From G965200765 sp965200765 (lineage in GTDB: Bacteria; Pseudomonadota; Gammaproteobacteria; Arenicellales; JAJDZL01), in NCBI GenBank assembly GCA_965200765.1, contig OZ241380.1, forward strand, positions 3,038,001 through 3,102,000: 64,000 nucleotides of DNA, given 5' to 3'. Both the position numbers and the translations under genes were made by a program. Positions 44,825-53,228 of the stretch are shown piece after piece. Position 1 is the stretch's first letter, and each line of letters opens with the position of its first letter. Below the pieces are notes generated by a model. The model did not search any database. It was not told the origin of the DNA and worked only from the letters and a program-made list of their open reading frames with translations.

Positions 44825-46615
44825 ATGAGTAGGTTGGTCATCACTATTTTTGTTGGTTTAATTGTTTCGTATTATGGTATTGGGTCAAGAGTAGCTAATT
44901 CCGATGAAAATATAGAAAGCTATGAAGCTTTAACTCGAATATTTGAAATTGCTGAACAGGGAGATGCTGAAGCACAATACATTCTCGGATTGATATATTA
45001 CGACGGAGAGGGAGTTGCTCAATACCAGCGAGAAGCGGCAAAATGGTTCAGACATGCGGCGGAGCAGGGACTCGCTAAGGCACAATACATTCTGGGATTG
45101 ATGTACGACAACGGAGAAGGGGTCGACCAGGACCATCGAGAGGCGGCGAAGTGGTACAGGCTTGCCGCGGAGCAGGGAGATTCTTCTGCACAAAACAATC
45201 TGGGATTGATGTACGACAACGGAGAAGGGGTCGACCAGGACCATCGAGAGGCGGCGAAGTGGTACAGGCTTGCCGCGGAGCAGGGAGATGCTTCTGCACA
45301 AAACAATCTGGGATTGATGTACGACAACGGAGAAGGGGTCGACCAGGACCATCAAGAAGCGGCGAAATGGTTCAGGCTTGCCGCGGAGCAGGGAGATGCT
45401 TCTGCACAAAACAGTCTGGGATTGATGTACGACAACGGAGAAGGCGTTGACCGGAACCAGCGAGAAGCGGCGAAATGGTTCAGGCTTGCCGCGGAGCAGG
45501 GAAATGCTTTGGCACAAAACAATCTGGGATTGATGTACGACAACGGAGAAGGTGTTGACCAGAACCAGCGAGAAGCGGAGAGGTGGTTCAGGCTCGCGGC
45601 AAGGCAAAGAAATGCTTCTGCCCAATACAATCTGGGATTGAAGTACAACAATGGAGAAGGCGTTGACCAGAACCAGCGAGAAGCGGCGATTTGGTTCAAG
45701 CTTGCTGCGGAGCAGGGACATGCTTCGGCACAATTCAATCTGGGATTGATGTACGACAACGGAGAAGGCGTTGACCAGAACCAGCGAGAGGCGGCGACAT
45801 GGTTCAGGCTTGCTGCGGAGCAGGGACATGCTTCGGCACAATTCAATCTGGGATTGAAGTACAACAACGGAGAAGGCGTTGACCAGAACCAGCGAGAGGC
45901 GGCGACATGGTTCAGGCTTGCTGCGGAGCAGGAACATGCCTCGGCACAATTCAATCTGGGATTGATGTACAACAATGGAGAAAGCGTTGCCCAAGACCAG
46001 CGAGAAGCGGCGAAGTGGTTCAGGCTTGCGGCGGAGCAGGGACTTGCTGATGCACAATACAATCTGGGCTGGATGTACGTCAACGGAAAAGGAGTTGACC
46101 GGAACCAGCGAGAAGCGGCGAGGTGGTTCAGGCTCGCGGCGAAGCAGGGACATGCTTCTGCCCAATACAATCTGGGACTAATGTACAACAATGGAGAAGG
46201 CGTTGCCCAAGATCAGCGAGAAGCCGCGAGGTGGTACAGGCTCGCGGCAAAGCAGGGAAATGCTTCTGCACAATACAATTTGGGCTGGATGCACAACAAT
46301 GGAGAAGGCGTTGCCCAAGACCAGCGAGAAGCGGCAAAGTGGTATAGGCTTGCGGCGAAGCAGGGAAACGCTGATGCGCAACACAATCTAGGCTTGCTTT
46401 ATTTTGCAAATTATGAGTCATTTGAATTACTTCACCGAGCATATCTTTGGTCATCAATTGCAGCGCATTTCGGGCGAATATCGAAATCATTTGAATTGCT
46501 TCATAAAATTGAAAGTAAACTAACCAAAAAACAACTAAAAATAGCCAGGCAGACCGTCCTTGAATGTACGAAATTGAATTGGAGGGGATGCGAGGTTCCT
46601 CTATTACCACCGTAA
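44825..46615 (+). CDS. Secreted Sel1-like repeat protein, copy 1 (13 repeats)
   Basis: 596 aa. An N-terminal hydrophobic leader (LVITIFVGLIVSYYGIG) is followed by 13 Sel1 repeats of exactly 36 residues, each with the pattern A-Q-x-x-L-G-x-x-Y-x-N-G-E-G-V and EAAKW[FY]RLAAEQG. Then comes a conserved C-terminal domain (SFELLHRAYLWSSIAAHFG ... CTKLNWRGCEV). Sel1 repeats are alpha-helical protein-binding solenoids. The periplasmic location is inferred from the leader. Repeats at 45092-45307 are nearly identical at DNA level, so the array is still expanding. Paralogs: 47912-50134 and 51213-52571. Confidence 0.88.
   Translation: MSRLVITIFVGLIVSYYGIGSRVANSDENIESYEALTRIFEIAEQGDAEAQYILGLIYYDGEGVAQYQREAAKWFRHAAEQGLAKAQYILGLMYDNGEGVDQDHREAAKWYRLAAEQGDSSAQNNLGLMYDNGEGVDQDHREAAKWYRLAAEQGDASAQNNLGLMYDNGEGVDQDHQEAAKWFRLAAEQGDASAQNSLGLMYDNGEGVDRNQREAAKWFRLAAEQGNALAQNNLGLMYDNGEGVDQNQREAERWFRLAARQRNASAQYNLGLKYNNGEGVDQNQREAAIWFKLAAEQGHASAQFNLGLMYDNGEGVDQNQREAATWFRLAAEQGHASAQFNLGLKYNNGEGVDQNQREAATWFRLAAEQEHASAQFNLGLMYNNGESVAQDQREAAKWFRLAAEQGLADAQYNLGWMYVNGKGVDRNQREAARWFRLAAKQGHASAQYNLGLMYNNGEGVAQDQREAARWYRLAAKQGNASAQYNLGWMHNNGEGVAQDQREAAKWYRLAAKQGNADAQHNLGLLYFANYESFELLHRAYLWSSIAAHFGRISKSFELLHKIESKLTKKQLKIARQTVLECTKLNWRGCEVPLLPP
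45092..45415 (+). repeat. Near-identical 108-bp tandem units inside Sel1 copy 1
   Basis: Units starting at 45092, 45200 and 45308 have a period of exactly 108 bp. The first two differ at a single visible site (GATTCTTCT versus GATGCTTCT). The period equals one 36-residue Sel1 repeat, so gain or loss keeps the reading frame. Confidence 0.85.
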
Positions 46616-46675
46616 ACGTCCAACGGTGGAACGAATGAGGATTTGCGCTCTGCAAATATTTCTCTTGATATTTTT

Positions 46676-46931
46676 TTAATTGAAGATCAATTTGAGAAAA
46701 ACTTGGTTTATCTTCTCAAAATTGGCTAGAAGTTTGTTGTTCAATCCGATAAATTTTGCTTTGCGATTTTTTGTTTTGCAACCGCTGGAATCTGAAGAAG
46801 TGTAGTAGCTGGGCTGTGTGGAAAGATGATCTTGATGAAATGCGCAAAACTTGAAAATTTTGATTCTAGTTGCTACATCCGCATGGATAGAATTTTTGCT
46901 AACACAGGTTACCCCGCCTGTGTTAGTGTAG
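46676..46931 (+). pseudogene. Decayed VapBC module of cassette 1
   Basis: Matches the VapBC remnants of cassettes 2 and 3 over the whole stretch. The antitoxin part (46676-46853) has an in-frame stop after LQPLESEEV. The toxin part (46851 on) reads LKILILVATSAWIEFLLTQ, with the catalytic Asp of the PIN domain (VDTSAW) changed to Ala, and stops at 46931. Dead by two independent lesions. Confidence 0.65.
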
Positions 46932-47048
46932 AAGAACTACTTGTAGATAGTCAGTTCTGAAAACCCCATTTCGTGTTGTACAACGATTTGATTGAAGAAT
47001 CAATTCAAGAAAGTGCGAAAAGGCAGGCATAAAATTGCCAGGAATTGT

Positions 47049-47083
47049 ATAATCATTACTTGATTTCTTGCAATTACCCCAGA
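47049..47083 (+). mobile_element. IS5-type terminal fragment
   Basis: TGTATAATCATTACTTGATT and the following TTCTTGCAATTACCCC match the 5' end of the IS5-type remnants at 7083 and (inverted) 54043. Only the tip of the element remains; the transposase-coding sequence after it is gone. Confidence 0.5.
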
Positions 47084-47117
47084 AATGCCAATTTAAAAGT
47101 CCCCACTTTCAGGGTTT

Positions 47118-47149
47118 GACACGCACCCCCGCTCGCGGGGGTGCGTGTC
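47118..47149. repeat. GC-rich perfect hairpin
   Basis: A 15-bp perfect inverted repeat around a 2-nt centre: GACACGCACCCCCGC-TC-GCGGGGGTGCGTGTC. The same core with fewer pairs lies at 59403-59426, in each case preceded by GGTTT[GA]ACACGCA, and a broken version is at about 50418-50450. No U-tract follows on either strand, so not a standard terminator; REP-like is the best guess. Confidence 0.6.
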
Positions 47150-47222
47150 TGGAAATTGACAAATTCAGTATGCTCAGGGGCTTGCAGTATTCGATTGGGA
47201 ATCGAAGGAGGCCCCCGAGCAT

Positions 47223-47396
47223 ATGAAAATCCTATACGAGGTATGCATGATACATTCAATAAAGTCTATAGGACTGAGCATTAGCAAGATTGCCCGCTTG
47301 GCGGGTTGCGACCGCAAGATAGTGCGCAAGTTTCTGGCGCAAAACCTGCGGCGCCAGATTTTCCCGAACAGCGTTCAAACCACCTGCGATACCTGA
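47223..47396 (+). pseudogene. IS21-like IstA N-terminal remnant, copy 1
   Basis: 57 codons. The centre reads IKSIGLSISKIARLAGCDRK followed by IVRKFL, the N-terminal helix-turn-helix of IS21-type IstA transposases (xGxSIxxIARxxGxxRxTVRKYL). The frame ends shortly after, with no catalytic domain. About 95 percent alike by eye to the copy at 50523-50696. It could be a truncated regulator of transposition or simply a relic. Confidence 0.55.
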
Positions 47397-47425
47397 TGAC
47401 AGCTAATACGACACAGTTGTGGTAC

Positions 47426-47671
47426 CTAATCGAATTCAACTGATATTGCAAGAATGGCAATCAAACTTAGTAGTAATCTGTAGAATTCAGTTGGGTGATG
47501 CAAGTACCGAGCACTTGCAAGAATCTCCTTTCGAATTGCATCGCATGTCCCAATGTTATAGGTCGTACTACCATCTTCAAGCAGTTCTTCTGCACTAACA
47601 CCAGCAGGTGTATCTGTATAGCGTAAAAATTCTATTCGTGCGGAAGTATCAACCAGAATCAAAATTTTCAA
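47426..47671 (-). pseudogene. Truncated VapC-like PIN toxin, cassette 2
   Basis: 81 codons starting MKILILVDTSARIEFLR, the N-terminal PIN motif with its first catalytic Asp; TCDAIRKEILASAR is the middle acid region. A full VapC has about 130 residues; this one ends at SVEFD where the IS21-like remnant begins, at the same point as the copy at 50726. The last acidic residues of the active site are missing, so probably inactive. Confidence 0.65.
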
Positions 47672-47868
47672 GTGTTGTGTATTTCGTCAAGATCATCTTC
47701 CCATCCAACACTGCGAAGTTGCTGGACTTCTTCCGGTTCCAATATTTCCAAAACAAAAAATCGCAAAGCAAGATTGATTGGATTAAACAAATACTTCCGT
47801 CCGATTTTGAGAAGATAAACCAAGTTGTTCTCAAAATAATCTTCAATTTAGACAATATCGAGGGAAAT
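47672..47868 (-). pseudogene. VapB-like antitoxin remnant, cassette 2
   Basis: Homologous to the antitoxin frame at 50968-51156. Relative to that copy it has lost one T near its start (GATTATTTTGAG versus GATTTATTTTGAG), which breaks the frame. The C-terminal antitoxin signature (EEVQQL then VGWEDDLDEIH) is still readable in the original frame. Confidence 0.55.
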
Positions 47869-47911
47869 ACTTGCAGAGCGCAAATCCTTATTCGTACAAC
47901 TATCTGACGTT

Positions 47912-50134
47912 TTATGGTGATAATTTATGAACCTCGCATCCGCTCCAATTCAATTTCTCACATTCGCGGACGGATTGCTTGACTATTTCTAGTTGATTGT
48001 TGGTCAGTTTACCTTCAATTTTATGAAGCAATTCAAATGATTCCAATATTCCCCCGGAATGCGTTGCAATTGATAACCAAAGATATGCTTGGTGAAGTAA
48101 TTCAAATGACTCAGAATTTGTGAAATAAAGCAATCCAAGACTGTATTGCGCATCAGCGTTTCCCTGCTCCGCCGCAAGCCTGAACCACTTCGCCGCCTCT
48201 CGATAGTCCTGTACAAATCCTTCTCCATTGTTGTACATCAATCCTAGACTGTATTGCGCATCAGCGTTTCCCTGCTCCGCCGCAAGTCCAAACCACTTCG
48301 CCGCTTCTCGGTAGCCCTGCGCAACTCCTTCTCCGTTTTTGTACATTACCCCCCGACTGTACTGCGCATCAGCATTTCCCTGCTCCGCCGCAAGTCCAAA
48401 CCACTTCGCCGCTTCACGCTGGTCATGGGCAACTCCTTCTCCATTGCTGTACATCCATCCCAAATTGAATTGTGCCTCAGCAAATCCCTGCACTGCCGCA
48501 AGCCTGAACCACTTCGCCGCCTCTAGATAGTCCTGGTCAACTCCCTCTCCATTGTTGTACATCAATCCTAGATTGTACTGTGCTTCAGCAAGTCCCTGCA
48601 CTGCCGCAAGCCTGAACCACTTTGCCGCTTTTCGCTGGTCCCGGGAAAATCCATCTCCGTCGTAGTACATCAATCCGAGATTATATTGCGCATCAGCATT
48701 TCCCTGCTCTGCTGATAGCTTGTACCACTTTGCCGCTTCTCGATAGTCTTGGCCAACTCCTTTTCCCTTGTAGTACATCCATCCCAGACTGTATTGCGAA
48801 TCAGCATCTCTCTGCTCCGCTGCAAGCTCAAACCACTCCACCGCCGCTTGATAGTTTTGCGCAACTCCTTCTCCGTTTTTGTACATCAATCCCAGACTAT
48901 ATTGCGCATCAGCAACTCCCTGCTCCGCTGCAAGCTCAAACCACTCCACCGTCACTCGATAGTTCTGCGCAACTCCTTCTCCGTTTTTGTACATCAATCC
49001 CAGACTGAATTGTGCCTCAGCAAATCCCTGCTTCGCCGCAAGCCTAAACCACTTCGCTGCCTCTTGATGTTCTTGGTCAACTCCTTCTCCGTTTTTGTAC
49101 ATCATTCCCAGACTGTATTGTGCCTCATCAAGTCCCTGCTCCGCCGCAAGCCCAAACCACTTTACCGCCTCTAGATAGTCCTGCGTAACTCCTTCTCCGT
49201 TTTTGTACATCATTCCCAGACTGTATTGTGCCTCATCAAGTCCCTGCTCCGCCGCAAGCCCAAACCACTTTACCGCCTCTAGATAGTCCTGCGTAACTCC
49301 TTCTCCGTTTTTGTACATTACCCCCAAAATGTTTTGCGCCTCAGCAGCTCCCTGCTCCGCCGCAAGCGTAAGCCACTTCGCCGCCTCTAGATAGTCCTGG
49401 TCAACTCCTTGTCCGTAGTAGTACATCAATCCCAGATTGAATTGCGCACCAAAAAATCCTTGTTCCGCTGCAAGCCCAAACCACTTCGCTGCCTCTAGAT
49501 CATCTTGGCTAACTCCTTTTCCTTTGTCGTACATCACTCCCAGATTATATTGTGCATCAACAAATCCCTGCTCCGCCGCAAGCCTGAACCACTTCGCTGC
49601 CTCTCGATGGTCCCCGCCAACTCCTTTTCCGTAGTAGTGCATCAATCCCAATCTGAACTGGGCCTTAGCAAATCCCTGCTTCGCAGCAATATCAAACCAC
49701 TGCACCGCCGTTAGAAAGTCCTCACCAAATCCTTGTCCGTCGTAATACATCGATCCCAGACTGTATTGTGCCTCAGCAAATCCCTGTTCCGCTGCGAGCC
49801 TGTACCACTTCGCCGCCTCTAGATAGTCCCGGTCAACTCCTTCTCCGTTTTTGTACATCAATCCCAGATTGTATTGTGCATCAGCAAGTCCCTGCTTCGC
49901 CGCAAGCCTGTACCACTTCACCGCCTCTAGATAGTCCTGTGCAACTCCTTCTCCGTTTTTGTACATCAATCCCAGACTGTATTGCGCATTAGCATCTCCC
50001 TGCTCAGCGCTTTCAAATAATCGAGTTAATGTTTCACTGTATTCTATATTTTCATCGGAATTGGCTACTCTTGACCCAATGCCGTAATACGAAACAATCA
50101 AACCCACAAAAATAGCGATGACTAATCTACTCAT
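47912..50134 (-). CDS. Secreted Sel1-like repeat protein, copy 2 (17 repeats)
   Basis: 740 aa from the ATG at 50134; the two codons before it are not shared by the paralogs. Leader LVIAIFVGLIVSYYGIG, 17 Sel1 repeats of 36 residues (YKNGEGVAQDYLEAVKWYRL and variants), and the same C-terminal domain as the other copies (AYLWLSIATHSGGI, CEKLNWSGCEV). Two consecutive 108-bp units at 49101-49316 are identical as read. It has the longest array and the most varied repeats of the three (YYYGQGV, HYYGKGV, YYDGDGF). Role unknown; Sel1 proteins often scaffold or inhibit partner proteins. Confidence 0.88.
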   Translation of the reverse strand: MSRLVIAIFVGLIVSYYGIGSRVANSDENIEYSETLTRLFESAEQGDANAQYSLGLMYKNGEGVAQDYLEAVKWYRLAAKQGLADAQYNLGLMYKNGEGVDRDYLEAAKWYRLAAEQGFAEAQYSLGSMYYDGQGFGEDFLTAVQWFDIAAKQGFAKAQFRLGLMHYYGKGVGGDHREAAKWFRLAAEQGFVDAQYNLGVMYDKGKGVSQDDLEAAKWFGLAAEQGFFGAQFNLGLMYYYGQGVDQDYLEAAKWLTLAAEQGAAEAQNILGVMYKNGEGVTQDYLEAVKWFGLAAEQGLDEAQYSLGMMYKNGEGVTQDYLEAVKWFGLAAEQGLDEAQYSLGMMYKNGEGVDQEHQEAAKWFRLAAKQGFAEAQFSLGLMYKNGEGVAQNYRVTVEWFELAAEQGVADAQYSLGLMYKNGEGVAQNYQAAVEWFELAAEQRDADSQYSLGWMYYKGKGVGQDYREAAKWYKLSAEQGNADAQYNLGLMYYDGDGFSRDQRKAAKWFRLAAVQGLAEAQYNLGLMYNNGEGVDQDYLEAAKWFRLAAVQGFAEAQFNLGWMYSNGEGVAHDQREAAKWFGLAAEQGNADAQYSRGVMYKNGEGVAQGYREAAKWFGLAAEQGNADAQYSLGLMYNNGEGFVQDYREAAKWFRLAAEQGNADAQYSLGLLYFTNSESFELLHQAYLWLSIATHSGGILESFELLHKIEGKLTNNQLEIVKQSVRECEKLNWSGCEVHKLSP

Positions 50135-50386
50135 AGTCAAGTAACTCCAAAATGAACTGCATTGTATTTCACGCCTATTATCTAATTTCTTTTGTGCTTA
50201 TGCACTTTCATCAGCCTAGCTGGAATGGGAGCATGATTCACAGTGGTTTTCAAAAGGCCGGTTGGGCAATTGGCTATTCCAGTGCCGGCGGTTGAACCGT
50301 ATAGAAACTCGTTGACATACTCCTGATTATACATTTTTGACACATCGTGGAGCTTTCCTATGAGAAAGCGCTTGAAGTTGCTGTCA
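50135..50386 (-). repeat. Conserved upstream flank of Sel1 cassette 2
   Basis: Matches 44581-44824 (inverted) and 52572-52824 (same orientation). It ends in a plus-strand frame starting MRKRLKLL at 50360, which runs into the IS-rich spacer. The minus-strand TATAAT lies in the TTGATTATACATTT-like segment at about 50326-50336. Confidence 0.7.
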
Positions 50387-50522
50387 CTATTAACGGTAAG
50401 TCCCCAGTTCGAGGGTTTGACAACCCCCTCGCGAGCGGGAGTGCGTGTCAGGAAATTGATAAATTCAGTATGCTCAGGGGCTTGCATTATTCAATTGGGA
50501 ATCGAAGGAGGCCCCCGAGCAT

Positions 50523-50696
50523 ATGAAAAACCTATACGAGGTATGTATTATACATTCAATAAAGTCTATAGGACTGAGCATTAGCAAGATTGCCCGCTTG
50601 GCGGGTTGCGACCGCAAGATAGTGCGCAAGTATCTGGCCAAAGTTCTGCGGCACCAGATTTTCCCGAACAGCGTTCAAACCACCGGCGATACCTGA
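50523..50696 (+). pseudogene. IS21-like IstA N-terminal remnant, copy 2
   Basis: Second copy of the 57-codon helix-turn-helix fragment (SIGLSISKIARLAGCDRKIV, then RKYLAKVL). The flanks also match: a degraded GC-rich hairpin about 90 bp upstream and the truncated VapC directly downstream. The fragment and VapC were therefore duplicated together. Confidence 0.55.
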
Positions 50697-50725
50697 TGAC
50701 AGCAAATACGACACAGTTGTAGTGC

Positions 50726-50971
50726 CTAATCGAATTCAACTGATATTGCAAAAATGGCAATCAAGCTTAGTAGTAATCTGTAGAATTCAGTTGGGTGATA
50801 CAAATACCGAGCACCTGCAAGAATCTCTATTCGAACTGCATCGCATGTCTCAATGTTATAGGTCGTACTGCCATCTTCAAGCAGTTCTCCTGCACGAACA
50901 CAGTTGGGTGTTCTTGTATAGCGTAAAAATTCTATCCATGCGGATGTATCAATCAGAATCAAAATTTTCAA
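50726..50971 (-). pseudogene. Truncated VapC-like PIN toxin, cassette 3
   Basis: 81 codons: MKILILIDTSAWIEFLR keeps the PIN Asp; TCDAVRIEILAGAR is the second motif. Same truncation point (SVEFD) as the cassette 2 copy. It overlaps the antitoxin frame by 4 bp (50968-50971), the usual vapBC coupling. Of the three it is the best preserved, but it still lacks the C-terminal third. Confidence 0.65.
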
Positions 50972-51156
50972 GTGCTGTGTATTTTGTCAAGATCATCTTC
51001 CCATCCAGCTCTGCAAAGTTGTTGCACTTCTTCAAACTCCAGTGGTTCCAAAACAAAACATCGCAAAGCAGGATTGATTGGATTAAACAACAACTTCCGG
51101 CCGATTTTGAGAAGATAAACCAAGTTGTTCTCAAAATAAATCTTCAATTTAGACAA
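50968..51156 (-). CDS. VapB-like antitoxin, cassette 3
   Basis: 62 codons, TTG start. The C-terminal part EPLEFEEVQQLCRAGWEDDL-DKIHST matches the toxin-binding tail of VapB-type antitoxins (GWEGDLDEMR). The N-terminal part, which should hold the DNA-binding domain, is short and unusual. It lies 56 bp downstream of the Sel1 gene on the same strand. It may still be expressed; its toxin is truncated. Confidence 0.5.
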   Translation of the reverse strand: MSKLKIYFENNLVYLLKIGRKLLFNPINPALRCFVLEPLEFEEVQQLCRAGWEDDLDKIHST

Positions 51157-51212
51157 TGTCGAGGGAAATACTTGCAGAGCGCAAATCCTTATTCGTACCG
51201 CTATTTGACGTT

Positions 51213-52571
51213 TTATGGCGATAGTTTAGGAACCTTGCATCCTCTCCAATTCAATTTCTCACATTCACGGACGGTTTGCTTGGCTATTTCTAGTTGACTC
51301 TTGGTAAGTTTACTTTCAATTTTATGAAGCAATTCAAATGATTCCAATATTCCTCCGGAATGCGCTGCAATTGATAACCAAAGATAAGCTCGGCGAAGTA
51401 ATTCAAATGACTCATAATTTGTGAAATAAAGCAATCCCAGATTGTTTTGTGCATAAGCATTTCCCTGGTCCGCGGCAAGCCTGTACCACTTCGCCGCTTC
51501 TCGCTGGTCTTGGTCAACTCCTTCTCCATTATCGTACATCAATCCCAGAGCAAATTGTGCATCAGCATTTCCCTGGTCCGCGGCAAGCCTGTACCACTTT
51601 GCCGCTTCTAGCTGGTTCTGGTCGACTCCTTCTCCGTTGTAGTACATCACTCCCAGATTGTTTTGTGCAGAAGCATCTCCCTGCTCCGCCGCAAGCCTGT
51701 ACCACTTCGTTGCCTCTAGATTGTCTTGGCCAACTCCTTGTCCGAAGTGGTACATCAATCCCAGATTGAATTGTGCAGAAGTATTTCCCTGCTCCGCCGC
51801 AAGCCTGTACCACTTTGCTGCTTCTCGTTGGTTCTGGTCAACTCCTTCTCCTCTGTAATACATCAGTCCCAGATTGTATTGTGCTTCAGCAAGTCCCTGC
51901 TCCGCCGCAGGCCTGAACCACTTCACTGCTTCTTGATGGTTCTGGTCAAATCCTTGTCCGAAGAGGTACATCCATCCTAGGCGGAATTGTGCTTCAGCAT
52001 GTCCCTGCTTCGCTGCAAGCATGTACCACTTCGCCGCCTCTTGATGGTCCTGGCCAACTCCTTCTCCAGTGTCATACATCACTCCCAGATTGTTTTGTGC
52101 TTCAGCATGTCCCTGTTCCGCCGCAAGCCTGTACCACTTCGCCGCTTCCCGCTGGTTCTGGTCAACTCCTTCTCCTCTGTAATACATCAGTCCCAGATTG
52201 AATTGTGCTTCAGCAAGTCCCTGCTCCGCAGCAAGCCTGCACCATTTCGCCGCTTCTCGCTGGTTCTGGTCAACTCCTTCTCCTCTGTAATACATCAGTC
52301 CCAGATTGTATTGTGCTTCAGCAAGTCCCTGCTCCGCTGCAAGCCTGTACCACTTCGCCGCTTCTCGCTGGTTCTGGTCAACTCCTTCTCCTTTGTGATA
52401 CATCAGTCCCAGATCGAATTGCGCCTCAGCATCTCCCTGCTTAGCATTTTCAAATAGTTGAATCAATACTTCACTGTTTTCTATATTTTCATCGAATTTA
52501 GCTACTCTTGGCTCAATTACGCAAGACGAGACAATTAAACCTATAAAAATAGCGATGACCAATCTACTCAT
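51213..52571 (-). CDS. Sel1-like repeat lipoprotein candidate, copy 3 (9 repeats)
   Basis: 452 aa. Leader LVIAIFIGLIVSSCVIEPRV contains a plausible lipobox (VSSC), absent from the other two copies, which read VSYY. Nine 36-residue Sel1 repeats (YYRGEGVDQNQREAAKWYRL and variants) and the shared C-terminal domain (AYLWLSIAAHSGGI, CEKLNWRGCKV) follow. Probably the ancestral form: shortest array, intact lipobox, best preserved VapBC neighbour. Likely anchored to a membrane facing the periplasm. Confidence 0.87.
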   Translation of the reverse strand: MSRLVIAIFIGLIVSSCVIEPRVAKFDENIENSEVLIQLFENAKQGDAEAQFDLGLMYHKGEGVDQNQREAAKWYRLAAEQGLAEAQYNLGLMYYRGEGVDQNQREAAKWCRLAAEQGLAEAQFNLGLMYYRGEGVDQNQREAAKWYRLAAEQGHAEAQNNLGVMYDTGEGVGQDHQEAAKWYMLAAKQGHAEAQFRLGWMYLFGQGFDQNHQEAVKWFRPAAEQGLAEAQYNLGLMYYRGEGVDQNQREAAKWYRLAAEQGNTSAQFNLGLMYHFGQGVGQDNLEATKWYRLAAEQGDASAQNNLGVMYYNGEGVDQNQLEAAKWYRLAADQGNADAQFALGLMYDNGEGVDQDQREAAKWYRLAADQGNAYAQNNLGLLYFTNYESFELLRRAYLWLSIAAHSGGILESFELLHKIESKLTKSQLEIAKQTVRECEKLNWRGCKVPKLSP

Positions 52572-52824
52572 AGTTAAGCAACTCCAAAATTAACTGCATT
52601 GTATTTCAGGCTCATTATTCAATTTCTTTCGTGCCTATACACTTACATCAGCCTAGCTGAAATGGGGGCATGATTCACAGTGATTCTCAAAAGCCGGTAG
52701 CAATTGGCTATTCCAATTCCGGCGGTTGAACCAGTATAGAAACTTGTTGACATACTCTTGATTATACATTTTTGACACACCGTGGAGCATTCCTATGAGA
52801 AAGCGCTTGAAGTTGCTGGTCACC
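52572..52824 (-). repeat. Conserved upstream flank of Sel1 cassette 3
   Basis: Third copy of the flank at 44581-44824 and 50135-50386. It ends in a plus-strand frame starting MRKRLKLLVTVCYDG at 52795, which runs about 55 codons before a stop. This is the longest version of the divergent frame. Confidence 0.7.
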
Positions 52825-53228
52825 GTATGTTATGATGGTATCACTGCCCCCTTTGCGGTACCGGAACGACCTTGGGGTGATGCTCGTGATGTATTACAAA
52901 AATCCGTAACACTGCCATGGACTCGGTTCACACCTCGGGTCCCGGCACCGAATGCTGGCTGAAATTCTCCATCTGTTCAAAATCGGTCCGCGCTAGTTGT
53001 GAGTTGCTATGCAACCTACGTCTTTCCATGTTGCTCCACAGTGAACAACACACTGTGTTTGTCTTCGGCACTGCGCCCGCCGAGCAAACGACAGCTAACC
53101 AGTACATCGTTCATCTTGAGTTAGTTTCGTAGTTGCCAAGTTGTTGATTTTATGCGCTGTTTTGATCTTCTGAATTTGTCTTGACCGGAGTTAATGGGAC
53201 ACAGAATAGTATTAGAATATTATTTCCA
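52825..53228. other. Gene-poor spacer after cassette 3
   Basis: About 400 bp. It carries the rest of the divergent frame from 52795 (APFAVPERPWGDARDVLQKS) and otherwise no recognisable gene. Likely the decayed end of the cassette region. Confidence 0.35.

Noticed and set aside
44930..46165. Long minus-strand open frame (411 codons) inside the first Sel1 gene, and similar long antisense frames in copies 2 and 3
   Set aside because: The 36-codon repeat period makes any stop-free alternative frame of one unit repeat without stops. The antisense text is a repetitive shadow of the Sel1 repeats with no start-site or family support.
46899..46926. Perfect 10-bp inverted repeat (CTAACACAGG / CCTGTGTTAG) inside the cassette 1 VapC remnant, as a terminator
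   Set aside because: No T-run follows on either strand, and the aligned positions in the other two copies are ordinary coding sequence without pairing. Probably chance in decaying sequence.
45092..49316. Regular 108-bp tandem units considered as a CRISPR-like array
   Set aside because: There are no spacers, the period is a multiple of three, and each unit translates into a Sel1 repeat. Coding repeats, not CRISPR. No cas genes are in the window.
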